This document shows positions 1 to 11,347 of a stretch of 64,000 bases of DNA, one piece after another. Location: positions 18,945,506-19,009,505 of the forward strand of contig JAQMRL010000006.1 of NCBI GenBank assembly GCA_035578175.1, in the 5' to 3' direction. Position numbers and translations under genes: made by a program. The notes beneath the pieces were generated by a model, which was not told the origin of the DNA, did not search any database, and saw nothing but the letters and a program-made list of their open reading frames with translations. The stretch is from Catonia carolina (taxonomy: Eukaryota > Arthropoda > Insecta > Hemiptera > Achilidae). Numbering within the stretch: the stretch's first letter is position 1; every line of letters starts with the position of its first letter.

Positions 1-345
1 TAAGAAATTACTAATTTTCTGTTGTTTATTCATCAAAATCGGTAAATAAATGGTATTTTTTTTAATATTGCGGCCTTATGCATTTTACTACAAAAATGTA
101 TAGAGCATAATCAAAGTTATAGGAAATAAAAAACTTACTACCTTTATTTTAAGGTTTTTTTTCTCTACATAACATGCTTTAGAGGCATTGCAGGTTGTTT
201 GGATTTTACGTTTTACAGGTTGGTTTTCATTTTCCGTCATTTACATTTACTCATGATTAAAATTAGATTGTTTTCCATTTTACATTGCTTGCTAATGATC
301 AAGTATAGGTTATATTGTTCATTATTTGCTTTGGCTAGAGAAAAA
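1..345 (+). repeat. Rep-D fragment, 3' part
   Basis: This resembles the 3' part of the Rep-D family described at 21614-22555. It has the same order of motifs (a TTACTCATGATTAAAATTAG-like stretch, then ATATTGTTCATTATTTGC and a degraded GGCAAGAGAAA end near 335). It is strongly diverged and is cut by the left window edge. It is noncoding. Confidence 0.5.
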
Positions 346-985
346 TGCTCTAAATAAAAGTAGTACGTAGATATTTTAATTTCCTATAAATTTGATTATA
401 CTTTTTTGTCGTAAAATTCATAATAAGGCTAAAATCTTAAAAAACCATTTTTTACACGATTTCGTGAGAAAGAAACAGAAAATCGCTAATTACCGCTAAA
501 CTAAGCGTTGTACAAAAAAAATGTTTGAAATAAATGTTGTAGAATTTTAAATTCTCTACAACTTTTACTAGGTACATTTTTGCGCTAAAATGCATATTAA
601 AGTCGCAATCTTAAAAAAACAATTTTTGTACGAGAAAACAGACTCGCCAAGAATTTCAGCAGACATGGCGCCTACCTATCTTGTAGAGCATAAAAAATGT
701 AGTAAATCAGGCGTTTTTAAAGAAATCGTAAGAGCCATTTTTTGAGAAAATCGCAAAAAAGTGAAAAATGACACGAATAAACTACTACTTGCAGTGGACC
801 GATTTTGATGAAAATGTTCGTGTCCAGTCCTCTAGTGGTATCTAACTTAAGTTTCAAGTTCGTACGATGTTCCGTTCTTGAGATATTATGTTCACACACA
901 GACCTATCGCTAAAAACATGTTTTTTGGGTTCAGGTGGTGTGAAAACGTGTAGACCCGGTGAAAACTCGACCTATATATTCATAT
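346..985 (-). repeat. Rep-D fragment, 5' half, inverted
   Basis: On the minus strand this matches the 5' half of Rep-D: the GTGAAAACTCGA block, the AAAAACATGTTTTT palindrome near 915-935, the ACGAACTTGAAACTTAAG block near 845-870 and the GGCGCCATGTCTGCTG block near 665. It lies head to head with the preceding plus-strand fragment, so the two are separate insertions or the product of an inversion. Short open frames here are incidental. Confidence 0.6.
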
Positions 986-1474
986 AGTCAAGAGAAACTA
1001 AAAAACAGGCATTTTTTTGTTTATGCACTTTGATCATTACCACAGTTATAAACGGATTGGAATACTCGGTATGTTAAGATATTTATTAATAAGTATAATC
1101 CATAATAACTTCGTTCTAATTATTTCACATTCATTATTTTAATAATGTTAATAAAAATTATATAACATCCTGTTCAATTTATTTTTACAACATGTTAATA
1201 CTTTTTATATCTACCATTTATATTAAAACTAGATATACTTATTATGTCAATTATAATAATGACTTATATTAAAAATCTGCATAATCATTTTGCATTAACA
1301 TTGCAGTTTTTATGCAGTTGTACTACAGTGCATTATAATGAATTATTAATTGCATTTAATATGGTTATTGTTTTTATATGTTAATACGATTGTTATTTTT
1401 TATTGTACTTAAGTTTTATGAAGGTTTTTGTTCGATATATTTTGTTGTTAATTGTCTGTTATAAATCCTACATA
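986..1474. other. AT-rich spacer, nothing recognised
   Basis: Very AT-rich DNA with short T and A runs. I see no coding potential, repeat family or RNA-like structure. Confidence 0.6.
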
Positions 1475-1476
1475 TA

Positions 1477-1640
1477 CAGGGTGTCCCGGGAGGATTTATA
1501 AACTTTCCAGGTCTGTTCCTTTTATTAAAATAGTGAAAACAATTCTAATAAAAATGTCCGAAAATACTTCATTAGCGAGTTACAGCCCCGATTTCGGGGG
1601 AACTGTTTCGTTTGCTCTCCCGTCTGTTTTATCCATGTAC
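1477..1640 (+). repeat. CAGGGTG-type TIR element end, related to the foldback at 51.7 kb
   Basis: It begins TATACAGGGTGTCCCGG. About 100 bp in, it carries a block (GTCCGAAAATACTTCATTAG then CGAGTTACAGC) that closely resembles the outer part of the foldback arms at 51665-52675. No matching CACCCTGTATA right end follows within a plausible distance, so this is probably one surviving end of a related element. Confidence 0.5.
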
Positions 1641-2230
1641 CCAGTTTTATTTATAGGTAGTAACTTGAATATTTGTAAATCTTGGCCTACCTTTTTCTTT
1701 CTCTTCTTCTTCTTCTCAGGGTGTCTCTGTTCCGAAGGTTGGAACCATCATAGCGGTGGTTACTTTATTGGTAGCTATCCGAAACAGTTCTCCTGAGCTT
1801 TTGTTAACTGTACCTTCTGGAGACCCGATTGAGGAACTTACTCCGTACAATGATAATTTAGCTGCAAGCATAGCCATGATTGATTACTAAGACCTTATCC
1901 ATTCTGGTTCTTTTATGAGATGGCTACGTTCAGTCAGTCTTTCTCGTCCTTAAGCCGTTGACCGAATTCTGCGGTTCCTCCTCCTTAAGGAGTTAGTTTC
2001 TCAACTTCAGGGCAAAAAAATTCCCTTCTTCAGCTTCCCTTCCCGTCAGCTCATCCGCCCGAAACCGTTGGCTGTCAGAGTTTAATTGCTTATCCCGGTC
2101 GCTGTTTTGGTTCACTGATGGTATTTTATTTCCCATCAACCTGCCGGCCGAAGCCGGGTAGGGCCCCCCCTATCCACCACCTGGGGACGCATCCGATGGG
2201 AGACAAGCAACTCCACACGGAGCTTACCTA
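1641..2230. other. GC-richer block, unclassified, possibly LINE-derived
   Basis: Compared with its surroundings this block is GC-rich, especially 2140-2220, where CCGGCCGAAGCCGGGTAGGG precedes CCTATCCACCACCTGGGGAC. This has the look of an untranslated region of a non-LTR element, but I could not assign a family and no long frame is open. The change in composition on both sides suggests an inserted sequence. Confidence 0.3.
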
Positions 2231-2345
2231 TTTAAAAAATTAAAACTATTTTTCAGTAAGATATAACTTTTCAAATTCAACAGTTATTTCCAAAATCAAC
2301 AAAATTCAGTTTCATTTTCAGAGTTTTTTTCCATAAGCTGGCGTT

Positions 2346-2748
2346 GTTGTTGTTAGGTCAAATGCCAAAAGGCTGGTTTGAACCTCTAGAGGTTTTACTA
2401 AGTAAAACGAGAAGTAAGGTAGTTTACCATTGCCTTACTCACTGAGTGCAAAGTAGCTTATGCTTATCACCACGCCAGGCCCTCCGAAAAGCATCTACTT
2501 TGCACCCTGCAAATGACACCTTCACTTCATTCACCACAAGGTCTGGCTGTATAATAAAATTCATTACTTTCAGAAAAGATAACTTTGATTAGTGTCATTT
2601 ACACCTCTATCTCCTCTGTTCTTAAATAGTTCAGTCATATAATTGGCTGACAACATGATAAGAAACAGAACTATTTTTTTTTTTACCCGTAGAACTAGCA
2701 GATCGAGGGCAAATAATTTAACACTAGACCTGCCTCTTATGGGCGTAA
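2346..2748 (-). mobile_element. Rep-C retroposon (SINE-like)
   Basis: This is a near-complete Rep-C in reverse orientation, from the (GTT)n/TTAGGTCA end to the CTTATGGGC end. It is flanked by the 11-bp duplication AAGCTGGYGTT at 2335-2345 and 2749-2759, with one mismatch. The duplication marks a target-primed retroposition event. It is noncoding. Confidence 0.75.
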
Positions 2749-2759
2749 AAGCTGGTGTT

Positions 2760-4009
2760 ATAAACTTGTATTGTATGTGGAGGATCAGCGTAGTGACTGC
2801 GAGCGTAAAGAAGATGAAATAAACATTCTCGTACTTTAAGGAGTGACTTTATTGAAGAGGTAAAGTGTATTGAATTGAAACGTTCCTTAAACAGGAAGAA
2901 TTTGAGTTTTGGAATACTCGAGCAAATCTATTTAGAATGAAATATATTTATAAAAGTATTATTTTTACTTATTTTTGATACAATTGATATTTTGTTTTAG
3001 TAATTAATTGGAGGTTTCGTATTGCAGTACACTTTTGCGCACCCAATATTAAACTTTCAAGCGAGTTACTTAAAAAAATAAATATAAAACAGACGAATCC
3101 TTTTTTATACTTTGAAATCCTTTTGAAAAAACTTATTTCTTAGTTTTTGTTAGTTTTTACTAAAGAATTCCTAGTGAGCTTTATCTATACATTAATGAAG
3201 TTTGTGTACAAAGTACATTTTATTAGAAAAGGTGAAACAACTTTTTTTATACATTTCAACTCCATATTATCCATCCAGCTGGCGGAAGGATAATGTCTAA
3301 CCGGAAGTGGTGTACCCAGACCCACCCCGAACCTCCGGATACCAGCACTGGGTGGATTGGCCTCCGTTGTCATTCCATCTTTTTTCATTCCACCATATAA
3401 TCTCCTCCCTCTCCCTCATAACTTTATAACAACTACTACCTTCCAACGTTAACACTCTTATGCAATACATACTCCATCCCTTTCATTTCTGACTCTCTCA
3501 CAAGCTGAATTATTCATAGCGGCCTGCTTTGTTTGTTTAAACATGTCTTCTAAAGAAAATCCTTTTTATCTACACATTTTGTGAAACTTCGGAGATCATA
3601 ATGCTACTATTTTATGGTAAGAGGATCGGATCCCAGAAAGGTCAATAAATATTGTTTCGCTAGAAAAATGTTTGCATGTTGTATAAACCTATTATGTAAA
3701 ATATTCCAACAATACCTTACACATCAACGCGGTACATACTGTTTCCTTTCCTGAAAATTTACTTCGAAATATAAATACCTATCACAAATTATTACTTGTG
3801 TTTTCTATATTAACATCTTTGTTGATTGGTCATCTAAGAATTGTTTTTCGATTATTTGACATGTTTGAATTCCATATGGAATTTTCAATGTTTGGAATGT
3901 GTCGTGTCTTTCGCAAACAAAAGAAGGACGTGCCGAATAATCTAAACGTATGTAAAGATATATGGGAAATCTACACTATTAAAATAGTATAAGACTATGG
4001 CGATATTAT
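2760..4009. other. AT-rich spacer with an unclassified segment
   Basis: Mostly AT-rich. Positions 3260-3420 are less AT-rich and carry a stretch rich in CCACCC-type motifs. The short open frames are not convincing, and no family was recognised. Confidence 0.45.
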
Positions 4010-4195
4010 TTTCTCTTGCCTATATGAATACATAAGAAGGAAAGTATTGTTTTCTTGTCTATTTTTTGAAATCGAGTTTTCATCGGATGTACACGTTTTC
4101 AGACTCCCTGAACCCAAAAACATGTTTTTAGCGATTGGTGTGTGTGTGAGTGTGTGAACAAAGTATCTCAAGAACGGGACGTCAGTACCTGGGAG
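4010..4195 (+). repeat. Rep-D fragment, 5' end
   Basis: It matches the first 185 bp of Rep-D: TTCTCTTGCCTATATGAAT, the AAAGTATTGTTTTC block, GAAATCGAGTTTTC, a short (GT)n tract and ATCTCAAGAACGGGAC. It stops abruptly at about 4195. An unrelated segment of about 180 bp follows before Rep-D similarity resumes near 4380. Confidence 0.75.
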
Positions 4196-4379
4196 AATAG
4201 ACTAAGGAATGTAAATATATGGGATAAACGGTTCATGATTCGCCTACATGAAAAAATCAAAATTTATTAGAGGAATGATGCAACCATTTGGAATGGACGG
4301 AGGAGGACCGTTTAGCTCAAGCCTACTAACTCACGGATAAGATAAGCGTTGTACGCCCGACAGGGAGATGTTTTCTAGA

Positions 4380-5205
4380 ACGGTTTTTTAATGATTGCGG
4401 CCTTTTAACGCAAAATTGTGTATAATCAAAGTTGTAGACAATTTAAAATTCTACAACTGTTATTTCAAACATTTCTTTATATAACCGTTAGATAAGCGGT
4501 AATTAGTGATTTTCTGCGTTTTTTCTTTCATGAAAATCTGTAAAAAATTGATTTTTTTAAAAGATTTAGGCCGTAATATCCATTTTACGACAAAAGTGTA
4601 TATAATCAAATTATAGGAAATTAAAAGATCTACAACTTTTATTTCAAGCACTTTTTTCTCTACAGAGCCTAGTTTAGCGTGAAAGAGTGATTTTCCGTAT
4701 TATTAAACCAAACTGAGGTTGATTTTCATTTTGCATCATTCACTCATGACTAAATTGAGGTTGTGTTTTATGAGATTATTTTTTGGTTATTTCTAATGTT
4801 TTAGTACTAATATTAAGTAACCCACCGGGTTGGTCTAGAGGTAAAGTCGTCGCCAAAATCAGCTGTTTAACAGCTGATTTTTGGAGACGAAGGTTCCTGG
4901 TTCAAATCCTAGTAAAGGTAGTTAGTTACTTTTAAACAGATTTGAATACTAGACAGTGGTTGCCGGTGTACTTTGATGGTTGGGATTCAATTAATCATAC
5001 TCTCTCAGGAATGGTCGGCCTGGGTCTGTACAAGACTACACTTCATTTACACGTCATTCACATCATCCTCATCTCATTGGGTAATAGGTTTGCTTATTGT
5101 TCTGAATTGAACAGATTGCAACGTACGCACATTAGGAATTGAAAAAAAGATATTAAGTTGTATTGGTCATTATTTGGATTGGTAAGAGAAAGTTGTGTGG
5201 GTATT
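4380..5205 (+). repeat. Rep-D fragment, 3' half, interrupted by SINE-A
   Basis: It carries the two diverged internal units (ATTTTAGCGC/TTTTACGACA, each followed by CTACAACTTTTATTTCAA-like text) and the 3' end TTGGTAAGAGAAAGTTGTGT. The 4819-5149 SINE-A copy is inserted inside the 3' end with the 9-bp duplication ATATTAAGT. Confidence 0.7.
4819..5149 (+). mobile_element. SINE-A, complete, tRNA-derived
   Basis: The head has a Pol III A-box-like TGGTCTAGAGGT near 4831 and a B-box-like GGTTCAAATCC near 4898, so it derives from a tRNA. Between them lies a long hairpin (4854-4882, CAAAATCAGCTG / CAGCTGATTTTTG around a TTTAA loop). The body is unrelated to tRNA and ends in a short A-rich tail. A perfect 9-bp target duplication, ATATTAAGT, is at 4810-4818 and 5150-5158. 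A 66-codon frame inside it is incidental. Confidence 0.85.
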
Positions 5206-5284
5206 TGACACCAGATTTTTATGTATTACAGTGTCAAACACTATAATTTGGGTGCATAAATTATGTCTTTTACGATCGAGACAC

Positions 5285-5530
5285 AGAAGAACAATATTCA
5301 AACCTCAGAACAAGTCTTGAACGTCACAAAAACCAGTAAGAATTAGTCAAATGGAAGACCTCAAACAACCAAACATCACAGAAAGTGACATAAATAATCT
5401 GAACGAATTCAGAGACAATATTAAAAACGCTAATTTGAAAAAATCTCAAGAGGAGGGGAATAAATGGACAGATGAACAAACCAAATGCCAATGTGAACGC
5501 ATAAAGAGGATTTGGAAGGAAAGACGGTGA
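5285..5530 (+). pseudogene. LINE ORF2 C-terminal tail fragment
   Basis: From the ATG at 5351 a 59-codon frame reads as a charged, helical tail with the pattern GNKWTDEQ...ERIKRIWKERR. The 43.7-44.0 kb region carries a related LINE C-terminal context. I infer a truncated non-LTR retrotransposon 3' end from general resemblance to charged C-terminal tails of insect LINE ORFs. There is no catalytic domain in this piece. The family assignment is tentative. Confidence 0.35.
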
Positions 5531-5535
5531 GGAGT

Positions 5536-6265
5536 ACACAAGGAAAACAAGAAACCATTCTAAGTCATCCTCTTTTAAACTACGAATTAACGGGGAACAA
5601 ATAAAATATTTTATTCGAACACATTGCTAAAGGGTAGATTTTTTCAACGATTTGTTAACGAAATACAAATTTATGATTAAAATTAGCATATAGAAAATGT
5701 AAAACTGATGGTCATATGTTGTTCGAAATATTTATACGAATATTTTCTTTGTTAAATTTATTAAATTAAATTTGCAAAATATTACAGTTTACTAAAAATT
5801 TCCAAACAGTAGAACGGGTTTTGTGTAAATGGCTGAAATTTTGCTGATATTGTTAAAATTCTATTCTAATAAAGCGCACCTCACGTTTAACATAACCCCG
5901 AACGAATTCAGTGTGGTTGCATCGTCTCATGAGAAATTGTAAAGTTAAAACGAATATGTTTATGCAAAAATATTTAAATTAATTTTTGACATTCCCTTTT
6001 TTTAAGGTTAATTAGTAAATACACAACTTTAATTAACAACAAACTAATAAGTTTATATATGCTTAAACACGTTTTAAAAATATGTTAGGTGTACTTTTTT
6101 TATCACGCCGTTTTTAGGTGACATTTATTTGAGTACAATATTAGCATAAACTTGCAATCCAGGTTATATAATTTAGTTCTTTCTGAAGTATCGCGATAGT
6201 TGAAGTCTTGTCATAGAGTTATGTTGATTTTTCGATAATTACTGGTTTTTTTCCTATTCATTTTT
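5536..6265. other. AT-rich spacer
   Basis: Long T and A runs and no recognisable gene or repeat family. Confidence 0.6.
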
Positions 6266-7131
6266 ACTTTCTCTTGCCTATATGAATGTATAGGAAGGAA
6301 AGTATTGTTTTCATGTCGATTTTTCGAAATCGAGTTTTCACCGGATCCACTCGTTTTCAGACCCCTAAATCCAAAAAAACATGTTTTTAGCGATTGGTGT
6401 GTGTGTGTGTGAACATAATATCTCAAGAACGGAACATCGTACGAACTTGAAAGTTGAAACTTAAGTTACATACCACTACCGGATCCGACACGCACTTTTC
6501 TTCAAAATCGGTCAACCGAAAGTAGTAGTTTATTCGTGTAATTTTTCACTTTTTTGCGATTTTCTCAAAAACGGGTTCTACGATTTTTTTAAAAATCGCC
6601 TGGTTTACTAAATTTTTATGCTCTACAAGATAGGGTAGGCGCCATGTTTCCTGAAATTCTTGGTAAGCAGTTTTCACGTAAAAAAATTGTTTTTTTTTAA
6701 GATTGCTGCTTTAATATGCAGCAATTTTTTTGTATAACGCCTAGTTTAGCGATAATTAGCGATTTTCTGGTTTTTTTCTCACGAAAACTTGTAAAAAAGT
6801 AGATTTTTTTTAAACGATTTCAGCCTTAGTATGCATTTACGACAAAAGTGTTAATAGTAAAATTTATAGGAAATTAAAAGATCTATAACTTTTATTTCAA
6901 GTATTTTTCTCTTCAGAGCTTATTTGTTAGCGTGAAAGAGTGATTTTCCGCATTTTTTAGCCAAACTGAGGTTGCTTTTTATTTTGCGTCTTTCACTAAT
7001 GATTAAAATAAGGTTACGTTTTTTAAGTTTAGTTCTTTTTGTTTATTTCTAATGTTTTATTACTAACGTTAGTATATATTGTTCATTATTTTAATTGGCA
7101 AGTGAAAGTCGTGTGAGTGTTTCACACCAGA
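6266..7131 (+). repeat. Rep-D, near-complete copy
   Basis: It starts ACTTTCTCTTGCCTATATG and ends GGCAAGTGAAAGTC, followed by GTGTGAGTGTTTCACACC, as in the other full copies. A short (GT)n tract is near 6399-6413. It contains two diverged internal units of roughly 190 bp. It is noncoding; open frames on the reverse strand are incidental. Confidence 0.8.
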
Positions 7132-7477
7132 TTATTTTTCATGATTGCGGCCTTAATATTTATTTTTCATCAATCGTATACATAGTCAAGGTTGTAGACA
7201 ATTTAAAAAACCAGAACTTTTATTTTTAACACTTTTTCTAGAGTTCCTAGTTAGCATTCTATTTGAAGCCTGATTTTCCCATTTAAATCGGTAAAAAAGT
7301 GGCGTTTCTTGTAAAATAGTGGCCCTACTATGCATTTTACAACTTAAGTATACATAACTTAAGTATATATTAAGTATACCAAATGATACAAAATTAGAAA
7401 CCCTGTAACTGTTAATTCAATTATTTTTTTCTAACGATCTTAGTTTTGCGACAATTAGTGATTTTCCGTATCGAAGT

Positions 7478-7612
7478 AGAACATAATGAAGGATGAAATG
7501 ATTTTTTGTAACGTATGAAAATATGCCGTGCCTGAATATGATTCGAACCCAAGACCGCATGATGAGAGGCGAGCACGTTACTAACTACGCCAACGCGGCC
7601 GGCTAGAACATA
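7478..7612 (-). mobile_element. SINE-B, tRNA-derived, partial
   Basis: On the minus strand it reads GGCCGCGTTGGCGTAGTTAG, then the B-box-like GGGTTCGAATC, then GGCACGGCATATTTTCATAC. Its 3' part is shorter than in the 40235 copy. It lies within a Rep-D-like copy. Confidence 0.75.
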
Positions 7613-7713
7613 GGTTGGTTTTAATTTAGCGTCACTCACTCGTAATTAAATTCAAGTTGTGTTTTTCCATTTTACATTGTTTACTCTTCATAACATAAAA
7701 TATAGGTAGGCCT

Positions 7714-8109
7714 GTTGTTGTTTAGGTCATCAGCCGAAAGGCTGGTTTGAACCCGTAGAGGTTTTACTAAGTAAAACGAGGAGTGAGGTGGTTTACCATT
7801 GCCTTCCTCACTGAGTGGAAAAGTACACTTATCAGCATGCCGGGCCCTCTGAAAAGCATAAATTTTCCACTCTGCAAATGACACCTTCACTTCATTCACC
7901 ACAGGGTCTGGCTGTATAATGAAATTCATTACTTTCAGAGGAGATAACTCTGATTAGTGTCACAGTACACCTCTACCTCTTCTGTTCTTAAATGATTCAG
8001 TCATTTAATTGGCTGACCATGTGATAAAAAACAGAACTATTTATTTTAGCCCTGCAATGAACAGATTGAGTGTAAATAATTCGACACTCCATCTGTCGGT
8101 TATGGGCAG
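7714..8109 (-). mobile_element. Rep-C retroposon, complete
   Basis: This is a full Rep-C in reverse orientation with a perfect 10-bp duplication, AGGTAGGCCT (7704-7713 and 8110-8119). It carries an open frame of about 80 codons on the minus strand, also open in the 13.4 and 22.7 kb copies. I treat this frame as noncoding because it shows ordinary drift between copies. Confidence 0.85.
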
Positions 8110-8195
8110 AGGTAGGCCTATAAAGATTATACTGTCATTATTTACATTGGCAAGAGAAAGTCGTATTAGTGTTTCACACCAAGTATTTTTGTATA

Positions 8196-8785
8196 TTAGG
8201 CTAACTTCTATAAATCTTCAAACCAATATGAAATATTGTAATTTTCGAAATATTTTATTTTTTTTAACACGTGTAGGGAAATTCTAAAAGTAAATCCAAT
8301 ATTAAAATAACGAAGTTTTGTAAACAAGGGAACTCTGTGTTTACTGATATTTCAAGTTTTTGTCGATTCTAAGTAAACAAACGATTTATCTGAGTATCTA
8401 CTATCTAAGTCTGTTCTCCGGTTATCTTTTTACTGCATATGTATACAGTATTCATTTTAACTGTTACTACTTCTGTATGTACTTGCTTGTTCAGTTTTAT
8501 TACTTCTGTACACACTACTGTAATACATTTAATTCCTTCTACCCGTTTATATACTTTAGTTAAACCATTTAAGATAGCCAAACAGGAAATTACAAAATTC
8601 AAAATGATGTTCGAACAAATCACATAAAACGTTTTATAACTAGCGTATGATAATTTAATATTAAAAGTTTAGCAATGAGGTTAACTTCGCCTAGTGATTT
8701 ACTTAATGCTGTAAAACCTAATTTATTACATAACTAGTTCACTTTATTATATACCAGACCATATATTTATGGATATTTTATAAAA
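8196..8785. other. AT-rich spacer
   Basis: Low-complexity AT-rich DNA. Overlapping short frames on both strands between 8360 and 8630 have no recognisable domain. Confidence 0.55.
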
Positions 8786-8792
8786 AAAAAAT

Positions 8793-9715
8793 TTGTATGA
8801 AACACTCACACGACTTTCTCTTGCAAATTTAAAAAATGAAATACTTAATTTTAATCGTGAGCGAATGATGCTACATAAAAATCAAACTCTGTTCGACTTA
8901 AAATCAGGAAAGTCAAAAATTGATCCTAAAAAATGCCAAAATAAATGTTTTAGGTTTTTTTATTTCTTACAACTCTGTTATCAAACTGTCTGTTACGCTC
9001 AAAACAGGCAGGTGGGGTGTAAATTATTTGTACTCCATCTGTTAGTTCCAGAGCTACAAGAATATTTCCGTTTCTTATCACATGGTCAGCCAATTACATG
9101 ACTGAAATATTTAAGAACAGAAGAGGTAGAGGTGTAAAAGACACTAGTCAAAGTTATCTCCTCTGAGAATAATGAATTTCATTATACAGTCAGACCCTGT
9201 GGTGAATGGATTAAAGGTGGCATTTGCTGGGTGAAAGTAGATGGTTTTCAGTTGTCCCGGCATGCTGATAAGCATACCTTGGAGAGGAAGAGTGGTAAAC
9301 CATCTCATTTCTTGTTTTACTTAGTAAAGCCTCTAGAGGTTCAAACCAGCATTTTGGCTGATGATCTAAGCAATGTCTCAACTTTGATTATACACTTTTG
9401 TCGTAAAATGCACATGACACATATCAGAGTGCGTTACCACGACAACACTGTTCCCCAATAATGTCAGCAGATATGGCGCTTACCTTACCTTGTTGAGCAA
9501 AAAAATATGAATGAAGCGATTTCTACATAAATCGTTGGAGCCGTTTTTGAGAAAATCACAGGATGAAAATTGCATGACCCAACTACTACTTCCGGTTGGA
9601 GGATTTTGATGAAAATTTTCGTTTGTGGTACTTTAACAATAGGTACCTACTTAAGTTCCAGACTTAAACTTCGTACGATATTCTGTTTTTAAGATGATTT
9701 GTTCACACACTATTT
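8793..9715 (-). repeat. Rep-D copy, inverted, interrupted by Rep-C
   Basis: It begins with the reverse of the Rep-D 3' end (GAAACACTCACACGACTTTC at about 8798) and continues after 9375 with reverse-strand Rep-D blocks: TTTTGTCGTAAAATGCAC, the GCAGATATGGCGCTTACC block, and TTGATGAAAATTTTCGTT. It is diverged. A plus-strand Rep-C occupies 8999-9374. Confidence 0.65.
8999..9374 (+). mobile_element. Rep-C retroposon, slightly diverged
   Basis: It runs in plus orientation from AACAGGCAGGTGGGGTGT to GGCTGATGATCTAAGCAA. The (AAC)n tail is eroded and I could not fix a target duplication. Confidence 0.7.
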
Positions 9716-9787
9716 TGTCAGTAGTTTGGAATTTTTGTGAGTTAATTTTAGAATCTAGATTTCTCAACTCTAATTTATTTATTTTTT

Positions 9788-9950
9788 CTTACATCAGTTG
9801 GTAACGTGCTCGCCTCTCATCATATGGTCTTGGGATTAAATCCCATTCAGGGACGGCATATTTTCATACGTTACAAAAAAATCATTTCATCCTTCACCGT
9901 CTGCATTAGCAGTAATTGCAGAACAGTTGGACGTTAAACAAAAACAAAAA
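9788..9950 (+). mobile_element. SINE-B, diverged copy
   Basis: It contains AGTTGGTAACGTGCTCGCCT, then a degraded B-box (GGGATTAAATCCCATT), then the family body GGCATATTTTCATACGTTAC and CTGCATTAGCAGTAATTGC, ending in an A-rich tail. The substituted B-box suggests a dead copy. Confidence 0.75.
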
Positions 9951-9959
9951 TTACATCAT

Positions 9960-11345
9960 TAATCGAATTAATTGCAAAACAATTTTATTTCCGATAGATA
10001 TTCTCGTTTGGTTATATAAATGCAGCTCATTTCTATAATTAACTCGTGGAAAAATCCTTCAACGTGGTTGGCCGAAATAAAGCAAGAATGGCCGATATGC
10101 AAGAACTTAACATTGCACAACAAGACTTTTTAGAAAAATCTGAACAGCTTAAGTTGCTTAAAGATGAAGACACAAGATTCGTTGAAAAACTGGAGCTCCA
10201 TAGTTAATGATTTGTACAGATAAAGTCAGACAGATCAGATCCCTAAATAAAAAGAATTATTGGAAAAAATGTAAGAATCCTTAAACCAAACCAAGAAGGA
10301 ATTCTTAATTTGATTCTAGTGGTCCAATGAGGCCGTAAAAGAAAAAAAAATAATAAAAATTCATCTTGTAATGTTTAAAGTACCAAATGAAAATTGAGGA
10401 TTAATGAAGTTTCTTTTCTTAGAACTTAATTACGGAACTCGTCAAGAGTTTTGTGGTATATTTTTTTTATTAATAATCATTTATCTTATCGGGCTAATTT
10501 TTTCTTTGGGTTGAAGTTTTCTTGTCTTATATATAATATTTTTTTTTAGTGGAAATAAAGAAGGGTAGGTGGTGCAGGGTAGATGTGACAGTCGGGAAGA
10601 AAAAAATAAAGGGCGTAAAACAGAATGAGAACAACAGACATTGTGGTTAAAAACTTTTAGTAGTAATTGTGGTGGTAGGAGTGTCAGAATCAGGTGGTGG
10701 GATACAAGTGGGATTGTTAAGGGCCATCTATCATCCTCAAACCACATTCTCACCCTGAGTTGTCTCTCCTGTAAGAAGGAATTTCCTCTTCACCCATGAA
10801 GAAAACGTAAAAGTGAGGAGACATCATCAGTATACTCTCTACTCTACTTATTCTAGATAGAGGATGTCCCGACCACTCAAGAAAAAAACGCTTAAAAATG
10901 CTGTGCTCAGAAAATTTTCTTAGACGAAGATTAATTACCAATTATAAATGTGGAAATAACAACAGTCCCCTAAAATTTCATAATCTATTTTTAATAGTGT
11001 TTAAAATTATTATCAACTCTAATAGAATTTATTTCATACGTAATATTTTTGTAAACTTTAGTAATTATAAGTACTAAAACTATATTTTTCTAATTTCTTT
11101 ATTATTGTATTTCGTGTAAACTAAACGAATTTTTTTTTTAAATTGGTTTAGTTGTATTCTAAAACCAATATATTTAATTTGTGTGTAGTATCTTAAATTA
11201 AACTAGCAGAACGGAAAGGCGCCGCGTCGATTCTTGGGTATTATCTATATGTAAGTCCATTCGTTAAAATTTGGGATTGTCTATATTTTATTATTGAAAT
11301 TCATAATTTTTTAAAAACTTTCATTATAATGTTATTATTAAATTT
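9960..11345. other. Spacer with no recognised feature
   Basis: A-rich and T-rich DNA. A 40-codon frame starting ATGGCCGATATGCAAGAACT near 10090 was noted but has no recognisable domain. The minus-strand frames at 10481-10941 look incidental. Confidence 0.45.
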
Positions 11346-11347
11346 GT

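Larger units (their letters stand above)
7136..8195 (+). repeat. Second Rep-D-like copy with nested SINE-B and Rep-C
   Basis: Diverged Rep-D internal units run from 7136, and the typical 3' end (TTGGCAAGAGAAAGTCGTAT then GTTTCACACCA) is at 8145-8190. A minus-strand SINE-B (about 7478-7610) and a minus-strand Rep-C (7714-8109) interrupt it. Removing the inserts rejoins recognisable Rep-D text, which gives a relative order of insertion. Confidence 0.65.

Noticed and set aside
4854..4882. Rho-independent-type terminator (hairpin plus T run)
   Set aside because: This is a eukaryotic genome, and the hairpin is a recurring part of the SINE-A head.
10481..10941. Two minus-strand open frames
   Set aside because: No domain and no neighbouring element; biased composition is sufficient to explain them.
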